Counted from the first letter of the stretch, positions 26,818 to 36,400 are shown. The stretch is DNA of 64,000 bases from CAIZWU01 sp942492905 (GCA_942492905.1 OW818657.1:4278001-4342000), one strand, 5' to 3'. Notes: generated by a model not told the origin, from the sequence alone. Made by a program: numbers and translations.

Positions 26818-27305
26818 CGGATTTCGTTGTAGAGGGGACGGAGATGATCCTGGAGTTTGACCAAAGCCAGGCGGTAGCGGCTGGCGGCCGTGTTGCGGGA
26901 GATGCCGAGCATTTCGCCGATGGCATCGAAGGAGGTGTTTTCCCAGAGATGGAGGTGGACCACGGCGCGTTGTTCCACGGGCAGAATCAGAAGAGCGGCG
27001 GCGAGGGCCTCATCGAACAGGGCGGTGTCAGGATCGGCGGAAGGAGTGAAGAGCGGCTGGGATTCCGAGTTCCACCGGGTTTCCCGGGAGGCGCTGGATT
27101 TTTGTTGGCGAAGGCGGTCGAGCACCAGCCAATGGGTGAGTTTCAGGAGGCCGGATCTGCCCGGCGGGCCGTCGGCGGATCGGGCAAGGCGCACAAAAAC
27201 GGTATGCAGGATATCCTTGGCCTCCCCCTCATCGCGCAGCAGATTCAGGGCAAAGGCGTAAACCGCTCCGGCATGGAGATCGTAGAAGGAAGCGAGGTCG
27301 GGCAC
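26814..27305 (-). CDS. ECF-family RNA polymerase sigma factor
   Basis: A 163-residue sigma-70 family protein. Region 2 spans FYDLHAGAVYAFALNLLRDEGEAKDILH, and region 4 has the helix-turn-helix PVEQRAVVHLHLWENTSF with GEMLGISRNTAASRYRLAL. Region 3 is absent, as expected for ECF sigmas. The start is a GTG at 27305. The stop overlaps the downstream small TM protein start. Group assignment cannot be made without comparison; it likely directs its own operon and unlinked targets. A secreted transglutaminase-like gene is divergent from it. Confidence 0.88.
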   Translation of the reverse strand: MPDLASFYDLHAGAVYAFALNLLRDEGEAKDILHTVFVRLARSADGPPGRSGLLKLTHWLVLDRLRQQKSSASRETRWNSESQPLFTPSADPDTALFDEALAAALLILPVEQRAVVHLHLWENTSFDAIGEMLGISRNTAASRYRLALVKLQDHLRPLYNEIR

Positions 27306-27465
27306 GATGATGAAGGAGGGACACAGGAAGGACGGAGCCGTTGGAATTTTGTGTCACCGGGATTTCTGGTTTCAGCAAACGTCCCCTCCGTGCGGCGGAA
27401 ACTTGGGTTCCGCAGTCGAGGATAAAACGGGGATGGACGGGATGCTTCCATTTCCCTATAAAAGT

Positions 27466-28659
27466 ATGATGGCGAACCCACCCCCGGCCCCCTCTGCCTT
27501 TCACGCCTCCTTCCTGCTCCTCGCCGCCAGCCTGGCCTGCGGCGCCTTGGAAACGGCAGGCGGGACGGAGACGCCGGGCCTGCGGCTTGGTTCGGTGATT
27601 GAACTCCAGGGACGGACCGCACGCCTGATCAAACTGGACAGCCTGCCCTTGGTGGAAAGCACCTGGTCGAAACGGTTCCACTTTGATACGGCCAGCAATC
27701 CCAAACTCAAGGAGCTGCGGGAGCGTTACCACTTGGATGAAGTGACCGCGTCCGGCCAGGACGAATTTGACCGGCAGGTGCTCCTGATGGACTGGACCAA
27801 CCGGCAATTCAAAAAATTCGGCCGCCCATCGAGCCCGGCCAAGGGAGCGCTCGACATTCTGTCAGCGATCGATCAGGACCACCGTTTTTTCTGCGCCCAG
27901 TATGCGGAAGTCCTTGTCTCCACCGCCGCCAGCCTCGGTTGGATCAACCGGCCGCTGGCGCTGCGGCGACATCAGGGCGTCAACAAGGTGGGAGGTTCCA
28001 CCGAGCATTCGGTTACGGAAATCTGGTCCAATCAATACCGGAAGTGGATCATGCTCGATCCCACCAGCAATCTGTTTGTCGAAAAAGCGGGGGTGCCGCT
28101 CAATGCCTTTGAAATCCGTCAGGAGTGGTTCCTGCAGGGCGGCCGGGATCTGGTGTTTGTGGTGGGCAAGGAACGCCGGAAACACCGGAAGGCAGATCTG
28201 CCCATCCTGCTGGGGCATTTCGAGGGCTTCGGCGACCTCACGGTGGAACCGGATGAACCTGACAAGTATGGGTTCATCGGGTTCATCCCGAATACCAATC
28301 TGATGGATGCAGGATTCGACTATGGCGCGATGTTCATCATCAAGGATGCGCTCTGCGACGGCACCCGGTGGCATCTCCGCGACAATCCACCCCATCCCGC
28401 CACCGACCCTTATTTTCCACTGGGACAGTCCGCCCTGACGCTGGCGGCGGAGGCTTCAGGGATCCGGGTCACCCTGCAAACCATGACTCCGAATTTCCAG
28501 CGGTTTGAAACCCGGTCCGGCGAAGGCGGATGGAAACCGACTGCTGACAATTTCGTCTGGAAAATCCAACTGGGCCTGAACCGGTTGGAAGCCAGAACCG
28601 TCAACGCCTTCGGGGTGACGGGCCCCGTTTCCACTGCGGAACTCGGGATGGATCCCTGA
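27466..28659 (+). CDS. Secreted transglutaminase-like protein
   Basis: A 397-residue protein with a signal peptide (AFHASFLLLAASLACGA). The middle has the papain-like triad of the transglutaminase-like superfamily: Cys143 in FFCAQYAEVL, His181 in STEHSVTEIW and Asp198 in IMLDPTSN. The C-terminal 150 residues look beta-rich and end in VNAFGVTGPVSTAEL, an Ig/fibronectin-like finish. It may act on proteins or peptidoglycan peptides outside the cytoplasm. The frame continues upstream to 27307. ATG 27466 is chosen because it starts the signal peptide, but 27433 (preceded by GAGG) is possible. Divergent from the ECF sigma operon. Confidence 0.7.
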   Translation: MMANPPPAPSAFHASFLLLAASLACGALETAGGTETPGLRLGSVIELQGRTARLIKLDSLPLVESTWSKRFHFDTASNPKLKELRERYHLDEVTASGQDEFDRQVLLMDWTNRQFKKFGRPSSPAKGALDILSAIDQDHRFFCAQYAEVLVSTAASLGWINRPLALRRHQGVNKVGGSTEHSVTEIWSNQYRKWIMLDPTSNLFVEKAGVPLNAFEIRQEWFLQGGRDLVFVVGKERRKHRKADLPILLGHFEGFGDLTVEPDEPDKYGFIGFIPNTNLMDAGFDYGAMFIIKDALCDGTRWHLRDNPPHPATDPYFPLGQSALTLAAEASGIRVTLQTMTPNFQRFETRSGEGGWKPTADNFVWKIQLGLNRLEARTVNAFGVTGPVSTAELGMDP

Positions 28660-28698
28660 AAGCAGGGCTACTTTCCGGCCGCGGTGAAATGCCCTTGT

Positions 28699-30219
28699 TC
28701 AGGGGGCTGGCACCTTGCGCAGGGTATACGCGAGGCGGGGATTGAAGAGGGCATCGCCTTTGCGGCTGCGAAGGCCTTTCAAATCGAAATCGTGGACGGT
28801 GCCGGTTTTCATTTCCGGCAGGACCAGGGTAGCGATGGTGCCGGTGGGATCGAGGCTGACAGCAGTGGGCAGCAGGGCGGTTTTATCAAGTTCCGGGGAG
28901 CCGTAGTCCGCATGATAGGCGTAGCGGTAACGCTGAATTTTCCAGAGCGCCGGATCCTGGGCGGCAGGGTCAAGGGAGGCTGTGAAGGTGAGGCGGAATC
29001 CGTCAGGGGTGACTTTGATATCGAGCGGATCAAACGGGACCGGCCCAACCGGCAGGATGCTGCCAAGGCCTTCGTCGCCAGCCCAGGCAAGGTGGATGCG
29101 GCCCACCCATAACGTATCACCGGCGAAGACCATGCGGTTGAGGCCGCGTTTGAGTTTGGGCGTGTCGATGAAGGGGATGACGGCGCCCTGCCAGACGCCT
29201 TCGGTTTCCTCCAGACGAAGGCGGAGGAGCCGGGGGACGTTCATTTCGCCGATCACGGTGTGGCCGCCGTAAGGGCCCCAGGCGGGGGTGTTTGGAATGA
29301 CCACGGGTTGGCCGGGAGCATTGGCATAGGTGTTATGCGGGAACCACACCGCCGCGGGCGTGCGCAGGGCATCGAGCTTTTCGACGGGCAGTTTTGCGGG
29401 GTCGCCCTCCTGCCAACCTTCCCGCCAGACGAGACTGGCCGGGTGGCCATAAAAGCCACCCTTTTTAACCACATGGAGTTCACTGGAGCCGCGCCAGTCG
29501 CCCTGGTTGTCGGCAATGAGAAGATTCCCGGCGGCATCAAAACCAATCCCATCGGGCGAGCGGAATCCGCAGGCCCACGGCACGGCCTTGCCGGTGGAGG
29601 GATCCAGCTGCAGAACCCAGCCGCGCCACGGAACCCGGGCATACATGCGGCCGGCCTCCTTGCTGTGCTTTTTCCAGTCGCGGTAAAAGTCTGCCCGGGG
29701 GAGGCCGATCTCCGACCACTGGCCACGGACTTCGCGGGCGATGGAGGCTCCGCTGGAGGCGCAGTTCAGGGCGAGGTAAAGTTTTCCGTCAGGGCCACGG
29801 GCGGGACCAAAGGCGAATTCGTGATAGTTCCCGGTCATGCCAAAACCGTCCCAGACGGTTTGATAGTCATCCGCCGCGCCATCGCCATCCGTATCCCGGA
29901 GCCGGGTCAACTCCGCACGCTGCATCACGAGGAGGGAGCCGTCCGGTTCCGCAAGGACTCCGAGAGGGAGGTGCAGGCCTTCCGCGAAGGGTTGCCAGGC
30001 GCTGGTTTTTGGATCGTAAAGCTGGACTTCGCCGCGATGAAAAGTGACGGCCAGCCTGCCATCCGGCATGACATCCATGCCCCCGATCTGGGGATCCACT
30101 CCGGCAGGACTGATGACTGGATTGATCCGGTAGAAAGCAGTCGCATCCGGCAGGGCCGCGGTCAGGACAGCGGGTGTCAGCACCAGAGCCAGGAGCGTGA
30201 TCAGAGAGGCGGCTTTCAT
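28699..30219 (-). CDS. Secreted six-bladed beta-propeller protein (PQQ/NHL-like)
   Basis: A 506-residue exported protein with a signal peptide (MKAASLITLLALVLTPAVLTA). Blade motifs recur: GGMDVMPDGRLAVTF, GVLAEPDGSLLVMQR, FGPARGPDGKLYLALN, PDGIGFDAAGNLLIADN. An EF-hand-like DTDGDGAADD is inserted, as in PVC heme-binding propeller proteins. The C-terminal part (about 420-506) has a fibronectin-like finish. No CxxCH is present, so there is no haem. Its ATG overlaps the stop of the cupredoxin gene by 4 bp, indicating coupled translation and a shared job, plausibly sugar or alcohol oxidation or carbohydrate binding. Confidence 0.8.
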   Translation of the reverse strand: MKAASLITLLALVLTPAVLTAALPDATAFYRINPVISPAGVDPQIGGMDVMPDGRLAVTFHRGEVQLYDPKTSAWQPFAEGLHLPLGVLAEPDGSLLVMQRAELTRLRDTDGDGAADDYQTVWDGFGMTGNYHEFAFGPARGPDGKLYLALNCASSGASIAREVRGQWSEIGLPRADFYRDWKKHSKEAGRMYARVPWRGWVLQLDPSTGKAVPWACGFRSPDGIGFDAAGNLLIADNQGDWRGSSELHVVKKGGFYGHPASLVWREGWQEGDPAKLPVEKLDALRTPAAVWFPHNTYANAPGQPVVIPNTPAWGPYGGHTVIGEMNVPRLLRLRLEETEGVWQGAVIPFIDTPKLKRGLNRMVFAGDTLWVGRIHLAWAGDEGLGSILPVGPVPFDPLDIKVTPDGFRLTFTASLDPAAQDPALWKIQRYRYAYHADYGSPELDKTALLPTAVSLDPTGTIATLVLPEMKTGTVHDFDLKGLRSRKGDALFNPRLAYTLRKVPAP

Positions 30220-31193
30220 GGCTGCTTCCTTTCCAAAACCAAGGTTCCCTTTTTCCCCTCCACCGTGGCCACGGTGAGGGTGAGCGAAGCCTGGCCGGCC
30301 GCTGCGGAAATGGTCTCGGTGATCTCGGTGCTGCCGATCCGATACCGGAAAACCGGGCCGTCCGGCGTGGTGCGGTATCCCAGAAACTGCGGCGTGCCGA
30401 CGGGCAATCCGGGCCAGGCCTGACGGGCGGGATTCTCCATTTCACCGGCCCGCCACCATGGAATGGCCGGTAGTTCAGCGGGATCGGCCCCTTTTCCGGC
30501 CCAGTGCGCCCCGGCATCGATGAAGGCCCCTTCCCAGGCATATCGCAGGCGGCATTGGCCCGCATCCCAACAGAAATTCTGCGTGCCCGGCAGCGCCACG
30601 GCAATGGAGGCCGGACCGGCCTCCGGAAGGAACATGCGCTGGACGAAGGGGCGCCGGCCAGCACCGGCCAGGCCGGACTGCGAGGCGTAAGCCGGAATGT
30701 GAGGGTCCTTGTTCAGGGGAGGCATGGTGATGCCCGAATAGATGGCGCCATACATGACCACCGCATGACCTGGAAAAGTGCAGACGTAAGGATAAATCCC
30801 CGGGGCGTCCGGCAGACGGAAACGCACCACGGTGGATTTTTCCGCATCCAGCAACGGGCTGGAGGCCAACACCTCCGGGAGCGCGGGCACAAAGGCCAGC
30901 TCAAGCGCCTTGTCCCCCAGGGTGAGGGCGGCCTGGGCGACCTTGTCGCGGCTCTCCGGACTGACCACCACAAAGTTATGCTGCTGGTGGGTGCTGTCGG
31001 CATTTTCCAGCCGGATGAGGAGTTCCTGACCAGGTCTGGCTTCAAGGCGGGGCGGATCGAAACGAAGCCCTTCCCGCATGGTCACACTGAATTCCCTGGG
31101 CTTGACCGCCGGGATCTTCTCCGCCGTAGGGGATTGAGCGGAAGCCGCCATGGGCAGCAGCACCAACAGGAAATAGGCAGGGAGTCGTCTCAT
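30216..31193 (-). CDS. Secreted azurin-like cupredoxin with extra C-terminal domain
   Basis: A 325-residue exported protein (signal peptide MRRLPAYFLLVLLPMAASAQ). Residues about 35-150 form a type-1 copper domain: His72 in QQHNFVVV, Cys138 in YVCTFPGH, His143 and Met147 (PGHAVVMYG) are the expected ligands. The next 170 residues form a second domain of unknown type with Trp-rich segments (WDAGQCRLRYAWEGAF). Electron transfer in the periplasm is the established role of such domains. It is translationally coupled to the downstream propeller gene, so the pair likely forms an electron-transfer unit. The frame extends to 31388, but ATG 31193 starts the signal peptide. Confidence 0.85.
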   Translation of the reverse strand: MRRLPAYFLLVLLPMAASAQSPTAEKIPAVKPREFSVTMREGLRFDPPRLEARPGQELLIRLENADSTHQQHNFVVVSPESRDKVAQAALTLGDKALELAFVPALPEVLASSPLLDAEKSTVVRFRLPDAPGIYPYVCTFPGHAVVMYGAIYSGITMPPLNKDPHIPAYASQSGLAGAGRRPFVQRMFLPEAGPASIAVALPGTQNFCWDAGQCRLRYAWEGAFIDAGAHWAGKGADPAELPAIPWWRAGEMENPARQAWPGLPVGTPQFLGYRTTPDGPVFRYRIGSTEITETISAAAGQASLTLTVATVEGKKGTLVLERKQP

Positions 31194-31240
31194 GAAATTG
31201 AATCCTCCATCGTGACGGGAGGGGCCGCCCCGTCCGTGGA

Positions 31241-31453
31241 TCAGCCGGGCGGCAGCACCGGAACCGGATCCGCCTGACCAAAAGCCGATGGCACGCCAAA
31301 GTGATTGATATGGGTCAGACTGAAGCCGGCAATCAAGGTGCGCTGACCATCCTTGATGCGGTAAAAGACCACCGCCCCATCGCGGCACTCCGCCTCATCG
31401 GCATGGACCCACATGATCTTGCCGCTGGTTAGTTTGACTCCGAAGGATTCCAT
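31241..31453 (-). CDS. Conserved-looking small protein, unknown function
   Basis: A 70-residue protein without signal peptide or membrane segment. It begins MESFGVKLTSGKIMWVHADEA and contains a KDGQRTLIAGF segment, giving a predicted beta-rich small fold. I do not recognise it. It lies 24 bp after the RelE-like gene and 47 bp before the cupredoxin gene on the same strand, so it may belong to the same transcript. It does not look like an antitoxin (no DNA-binding or basic-helix features). Confidence 0.5.
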   Translation of the reverse strand: MESFGVKLTSGKIMWVHADEAECRDGAVVFYRIKDGQRTLIAGFSLTHINHFGVPSAFGQADPVPVLPPG

Positions 31454-31477
31454 AAAAGGGGGAATAAGAATGGAAGA

Positions 31478-31846
31478 TCAGGCCCGTTTCGCCTTTTGGC
31501 CTTCCTCGATCAGCTTCCAGAAACTTTTGGATTTGGCGAGGATTTCGTCCTCAGCCCCGTCCTGTTTGCTGGCATTGCGGAAGAGGAAGTCCTTGAGCGA
31601 ATTCTTATGCAGCACCCGGTGCACCCGCACCCCGGCATCCACCACTTCAAAATAGATGCGGTACCCCTTGGCCCGGTAGCGGTAGAGCGGCTTGCCATCA
31701 CGCTCAATCTGGCCAAAGCGCACCCCATCCGGCTGCCGGAGATCCTCCGGCGTCACCTTGAATTCCGTCAGAAGTTCCAATTGGAGCATGGTGTCCAATT
31801 GCGATATCTCTGCGGCACTGATCTCGTTGAATATAACCTGAAACAC
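31478..31846 (-). CDS. RelE/ParE-like small protein
   Basis: A 122-residue protein that resembles the RelE/ParE fold: a helical N-terminal half (EISAAEISQLDTMLQLELLTEF), then a beta-rich core YRYRAKGYRIYFEVVDAGVR, VHRVLHKNSLKDFLFR and a helical C-terminal tail. The established role of the superfamily is toxin of a toxin-antitoxin pair acting on mRNA or gyrase, but I see no adjacent antitoxin. The start is GTG at 31846, preceded by GAGGGGT as a ribosome site. Related Verrucomicrobial proteins are often solitary, so an active toxin role is uncertain. Confidence 0.6.
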   Translation of the reverse strand: MFQVIFNEISAAEISQLDTMLQLELLTEFKVTPEDLRQPDGVRFGQIERDGKPLYRYRAKGYRIYFEVVDAGVRVHRVLHKNSLKDFLFRNASKQDGAEDEILAKSKSFWKLIEEGQKAKRA

Positions 31847-31867
31847 CCCTCACCATCCCGGACCGCG

Positions 31868-31884
31868 CCGGGTTTGCAACCGGG
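31868..31884. promoter_or_regulatory. Perfect inverted repeat between RelE-like and lipoprotein genes
   Basis: CCGGGTT-TGC-AACCGGG, a 7-bp perfect inverted repeat with a 3-base centre, sits 21 bp upstream of the GTG of the RelE-like gene and 73 bp upstream of the lipoprotein gene. It could be an operator or a short RNA hairpin; there is no T-run. Confidence 0.3.
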
Positions 31885-31957
31885 CACGCCGGAAGGGAGA
31901 CGGCGGGCGCGGCGCCTTGACCGGCGGCCTTCCCGGCGCATGGAATCATCCACCTCC

Positions 31958-32182
31958 ATGAAACCTTTCCACTTCCTCCTTCCAGCGGCCACGATGCTCT
32001 GCTCCATGAGCTGTTCCCTCGTCACGGTTCCGGTGAAAACCGCCGGTAAAATTGTGGACACCACCATCAGGACCACCGGTCAGGTCGTGGAGGCCCCCTT
32101 CAAGGCCGCCAGCGGGGGCTACCGGGAAACCGGGGCCGCCCCGGCTTCGCAGGCGCCAGCTTCCCCAAAAGATGATGAATAA
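31958..32182 (+). CDS. Small putative lipoprotein
   Basis: A 74-residue protein with an N-terminal hydrophobic signal and a candidate lipobox ending SMSC (residues about 16-19), so the mature protein would begin with Cys and be membrane-anchored. The mature part contains VKTAGKIVDTTIRTTGQVVEA, a helical repeat-like segment, and an Ala/Pro-rich tail. Function unknown. The frame continues upstream to 31496, opposite to the RelE-like gene; ATG 31958 is chosen since the signal peptide starts there, with ATG 31940 as an alternative. Confidence 0.55.
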   Translation: MKPFHFLLPAATMLCSMSCSLVTVPVKTAGKIVDTTIRTTGQVVEAPFKAASGGYRETGAAPASQAPASPKDDE

Positions 32183-32206
32183 TCCACCCGGGTTACCCTG
32201 CATGAG

Positions 32207-33349
32207 TCAGGGCTCGACCGCCGGACCACGGGCGAGGGCCAGATACCACTCGAGAAATTCCGGGCCGGTGAACAGCCAGATGACGGCTCCGGCCGCGAGA
32301 TAAGGTCCGAAAGGAATCCTGCCCGCCCATTCGCGGCGGCCCAGCAGAATCATCAGCAGGGAAACAAACGCTCCAATGATGGAGCCTCCGAAGATGGCAA
32401 AGAGCACTGCCTTCCAGCCAAGGAAGGCGCCCACGCAGGCCATCCAGTTGGCATCCCCGAGCCCCATGGCTTCACGGGGTTGCTCCAAGGCCAAACAGGA
32501 GCCGCTCATGGCCGGAATGTTCTCCAGCGGCAAGGTCACGGGTGCCCCCCCTTCCGGGGTCACGGTGACGGAATCTTCCGAGATCTTCAGCACACAGGGA
32601 CCGTAATGGGTTTCTCCCAGCTGGGCCGAAGTGGCCTGGACTACGAGGCGGTCGCTGCGGCGGCTGAAGATTTCCGACCACAATTCCTCCTGGTCCCCCA
32701 CTTTGAGCACGGGTTCCAGGCTGCCCTCGGGCTGCTGGACAGACCAGGCGGTGGGTTCCTCAAATTTGAACTTCAGCTTCCCGAAGGCCAGTTTGCCCAG
32801 CTGGATCACCACCCAGATCACAGCGTATCCCAGGACGGCGCTGCCGAGGCCATAGAGGAGATTCATCCACCAGGTTCCCTCCAGGTGGTAGGATGGGATC
32901 GCGGCACTGGCTACCAACCCAGCCACCGCCCCGCCCCAGGTGATTTCGTGGGGCAGAATCTGGTGATCGATATCAATATAACTGCCTGCCACGCAGAGAG
33001 CGAGGAAGGTGAAGGCGGCAAACACTTTCCAGTCATAACCAAATCGCAGCATGGCGGCCGCGAAGAGCAGACCGGTCAGCAATTCCACGATGGGGTAGCG
33101 GACCGAGATGGGGCTCTTGCAATTGGCGCACCGTCCCCGCAGGATCAGCCACGAGAACAGGGGGATGTTATGCCAGAACGGGATGGCATACTTGCAGAGC
33201 GGACAGAATGAGCGCTTCGGCTCATGGGTGGAAAGCCCCAGAGGGAGCCGGTAGATCACCACATTGAGGTAGGAGCCGACACAGCATCCAAAAACGAAGG
33301 CAGCAGTGAGCAGCGTCCAGTAGACGCGGGGCGGCAGGTGTTCAAGCAT
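32207..33349 (-). CDS. Prepilin peptidase (A24 family, PilD-like) with a domain insertion
   Basis: A 380-residue bifunctional leader peptidase/N-methyltransferase. Four zinc cysteines are present (Cys49, 52 in FCPLC; Cys74, 77 in CANC), as is the first active-site motif YIDIDHQILP (Asp126/128) and the second GLGD motif (Asp298, AMGLGDANW). It processes type IV pilins and pseudopilins in the inner membrane. Between about 190 and 292 lies a soluble insertion of about 100 residues (starting KFKFEEPTAW) that the E. coli enzyme lacks. Adjacent genes are not pilus genes, so it probably serves unlinked systems. Confidence 0.9.
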   Translation of the reverse strand: MLEHLPPRVYWTLLTAAFVFGCCVGSYLNVVIYRLPLGLSTHEPKRSFCPLCKYAIPFWHNIPLFSWLILRGRCANCKSPISVRYPIVELLTGLLFAAAMLRFGYDWKVFAAFTFLALCVAGSYIDIDHQILPHEITWGGAVAGLVASAAIPSYHLEGTWWMNLLYGLGSAVLGYAVIWVVIQLGKLAFGKLKFKFEEPTAWSVQQPEGSLEPVLKVGDQEELWSEIFSRRSDRLVVQATSAQLGETHYGPCVLKISEDSVTVTPEGGAPVTLPLENIPAMSGSCLALEQPREAMGLGDANWMACVGAFLGWKAVLFAIFGGSIIGAFVSLLMILLGRREWAGRIPFGPYLAAGAVIWLFTGPEFLEWYLALARGPAVEP

Positions 33350-33402
33350 GAGGGCAGGAGTTTAGCCGGGTAACGCAGGATGCAAGGCGGGCGGCAAGCC
33401 GT

Positions 33403-36400
33403 TTAGGGCGTCCAGGGACAGGGCTCAAATGAATCCGGCACCCCGGACCGGAGTTGCATGAATACAGCCCGGCCCGGCGCGAAGAGGAGTTCATCATCCT
33501 GATTCAGCAGATTGGCGTCACTCTTGTCCGCCCAGTATTGGTAGGGAAGGCTGGCATGGAGCAGGAAGAAGCTCCGGAAGGCCTGCTGTCCGCCTGCGCT
33601 ATCAGCCCGCCAGGTCTGGAGGGCATCGGCGGCTGCGGGATTGGTGCTGCCGGTGAATCCATCACTCTGCCGCAGGGCCCAGGTGGCAGGAGAACCGGGG
33701 ACCGGCCACCCACTGGTTTGCAGCGTATAGCCTGCAGTCAGGACCCGGGCCATGCGGTGCGGCCTGACCTCACCAAGGTCGAGCACGCCCAGGTCCGCAC
33801 TGCGGCGGTCCACGAACAGCCCCTCCCCGGGAGGCACGGGGCGGTTCCCGGCATCGGTCAGATTCACATCATCGGCGCGCACCCAACGGAGGCTGTCGCC
33901 CAGATCCAACAACCAATGGGCCGCGAATGAGGGCCGGGGATAAGTCAGGATCTGATCCGCGGTGGCGGGATTGGTGGTGGCCAGGAATTGGTCCGGAGGG
34001 AACAACCCTGCGAGCGTCCAATGCGCCCGCACCGCCAGCGGAGTACCGGTCAGGTCCGGCACTGCACGGGTATGGAGCGGACTGGAGGACAGCAGGCGGA
34101 GCACCGCTCCGGAGGTGGCCGCTTCATCGATCTCAAAACGGTGCCCCTGGAACGGACCGCCGGTAATTTCCACGTAACAAGGAATCCCCACCGGGAAAAG
34201 AGTGGCCAGATCCGCCCCGCCCGCAGCAGTTGTCAGGGTCAGGGCGGTTCCGATGGCACTATTGACGGTGCCGCTGAAGAGAGCGGGCTGGAGGAAACCC
34301 GTTCCGGCAGTGGCCAATCCGGCCTGGTGCAGCCGCTCACGCCATCCCAGCACCGGGGTGTGGAAGGTCAGATCCGGCAGACTGTCGGCGTCGGTATCCA
34401 GCCCCGCCCGGACGCGGATGAATCCGGTGCCCGTGGCCAGGGCAGGAATGGATTCCAAATCCAGCCAGCGGTATTCCCGCCGGCCATCCGGGAGAGTGGT
34501 GGAGACCGGGGTGATCTGCGTCATATCCTGCCAAGCGCCGGCCCCATCCCGCAGATCCGCCCGCCACGTCAGGACCGGTGCGGCATCGGCCGCGACAGGA
34601 TTGTAGACCAGCCGGGCGTCGATCCGGCCCGTCTCCTGATCGGCTTGCAGACTCAGAGGGTGTTGGGGCGCCACGCCACCGGACGGCGGCAGATGGAAGA
34701 GATATTCGTAGGCGTTGATCAGGCCGTCGCCATCCGCATCCTGGGACGCACTGTTCGATCCGGCCGGCAGATACTGCTGCTGCCAGGCGGTGTAGGAAAC
34801 GGGCAATCCTGGAACGAATCCAAAGTCCACCGTGAGATTCCCATTGGTGTCGTTGGTGTCATCCACGGTGCTGCCGGCGCCGTTTTCCCCCTGCGCTGCC
34901 GTTGGCGCAGTGCCCGCCAGGAGACTGAAAAGAGGCGAGGAAATCCCGTTACTGGCAGGGTCGGTGTCATCAATCCCATTTTCATCCAGGGGATCATCCA
35001 CCGTCGCGGAAGTGCCATGTCCCGGCAAGGACAGGTGGCCGGCCAGTGGCTGCCCGGTCTGGAAATTGGCTGCCGGCAGATGCACCCGGTAATTGCCCGG
35101 GACCAGCCCGATGAACCGGTAGAATCCTGAGGCGTCTGTGACCACGGTGCCCAGCGGGGCATCGGATCCTGGCAGGGCGGTGGCCCCATAAACCTGCACC
35201 GTGGCGCCCGCCACTCCTTCTCCAGCGTTGTAGCCTCCGTTGCGGCTGGCGTCGGCATAGACCAGGTTGCCCAGCGTCATGCCGGTGGTGAAGCCGAAGT
35301 CCACCGTGAGGTCGATATTGCTGTCATCATCATCGTCCGACGTCCGGTCCCGCCCGTTTTCGGTGCCGGAAGTGGAGACTGGCTCCTCCCCGGTGCTGAG
35401 GGTCACCACATTGCTGCGGATCCCACTGCTGGCGGGATAGGGTATGTCGTTGCCATTCTCCCCGATGTTATCATCCGCCCCATTATCCACCCCGTCCCCT
35501 GTCAGGGAGATCCAGCCGGACAACGGCGCGCCGGGAGCGAATTCGGAGGGAGGAATCCGCACAAAATACTGCCCTGGAACCAGATCAAGGAATGTATAGA
35601 TCCCCGTGGACGTTGTAGTGGCGACCGCCTGCGGAAGATCTATCAGGGGGTCAGCCGATGCCGGGAAAAGCTGGACCTTCACGCCACTGGCGCCTTCCCC
35701 CAAATCGAAATTGCCATCCTTGTTGGAATCCTTGAAGACACCATTCCCCAGCCCCAGCCGCACGTTCCGGTAACCGGCGTCCAGCACCACCAGTTCCCCG
35801 TCAACCGGACTGACCTGCACCGTCCGCCCATCCGACAGGGATGCGTCGCTGTCCAGGGTCCGGTCCGCCCCTGCCCCCTCGATGGTCAATTGATAACGTA
35901 AATCCACGCCGGCAAACGCAGGGAATTCCACCCTCCATGGCTGGGCTGCCAGACCCGTAAACAGATAGTCCCCCAGGGCACCCGTCACCGTGTTGGCGAC
36001 CACCAGATTGGTGTTCCCATCCACCAGGGAAACCGCCACCCCCGCCAAGACCGGCTCGGCCGGGCTGCGGATGCCGTCTTTATTGAGGTCATGCCACGCC
36101 AATCCCCCGATGGAGGCGGGAGGCGCGTGATAGCCGGCGTCCCTCGTCTGATCATCCAACCCGGCCTCGACAGTGAATACCGCGGTATCACCCGTCACCG
36201 GGTCCGGATCACTGTCATTGAAATCATCGAGGAACTGGTCGGCTGGCGAAAGCACCCAGCCATTGTTGCCGGTGGCTGGAAAATGGAGGTAATAATCGCC
36301 GGGTTCCACCGAGGGAAATTGGTAGAAACCTGACACATCGGATGCAGTGACCGCCACCGGAGCACCCCCTCCTGCTGCATATAATTCCACCGCAACGCCC

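Noticed and set aside
28650..28680. CCCTG-AAAG-CAGGG hairpin at the end of the transglutaminase-like gene
   Set aside because: Only 5-bp arms, includes the stop codon and has no T-run; too weak to call.
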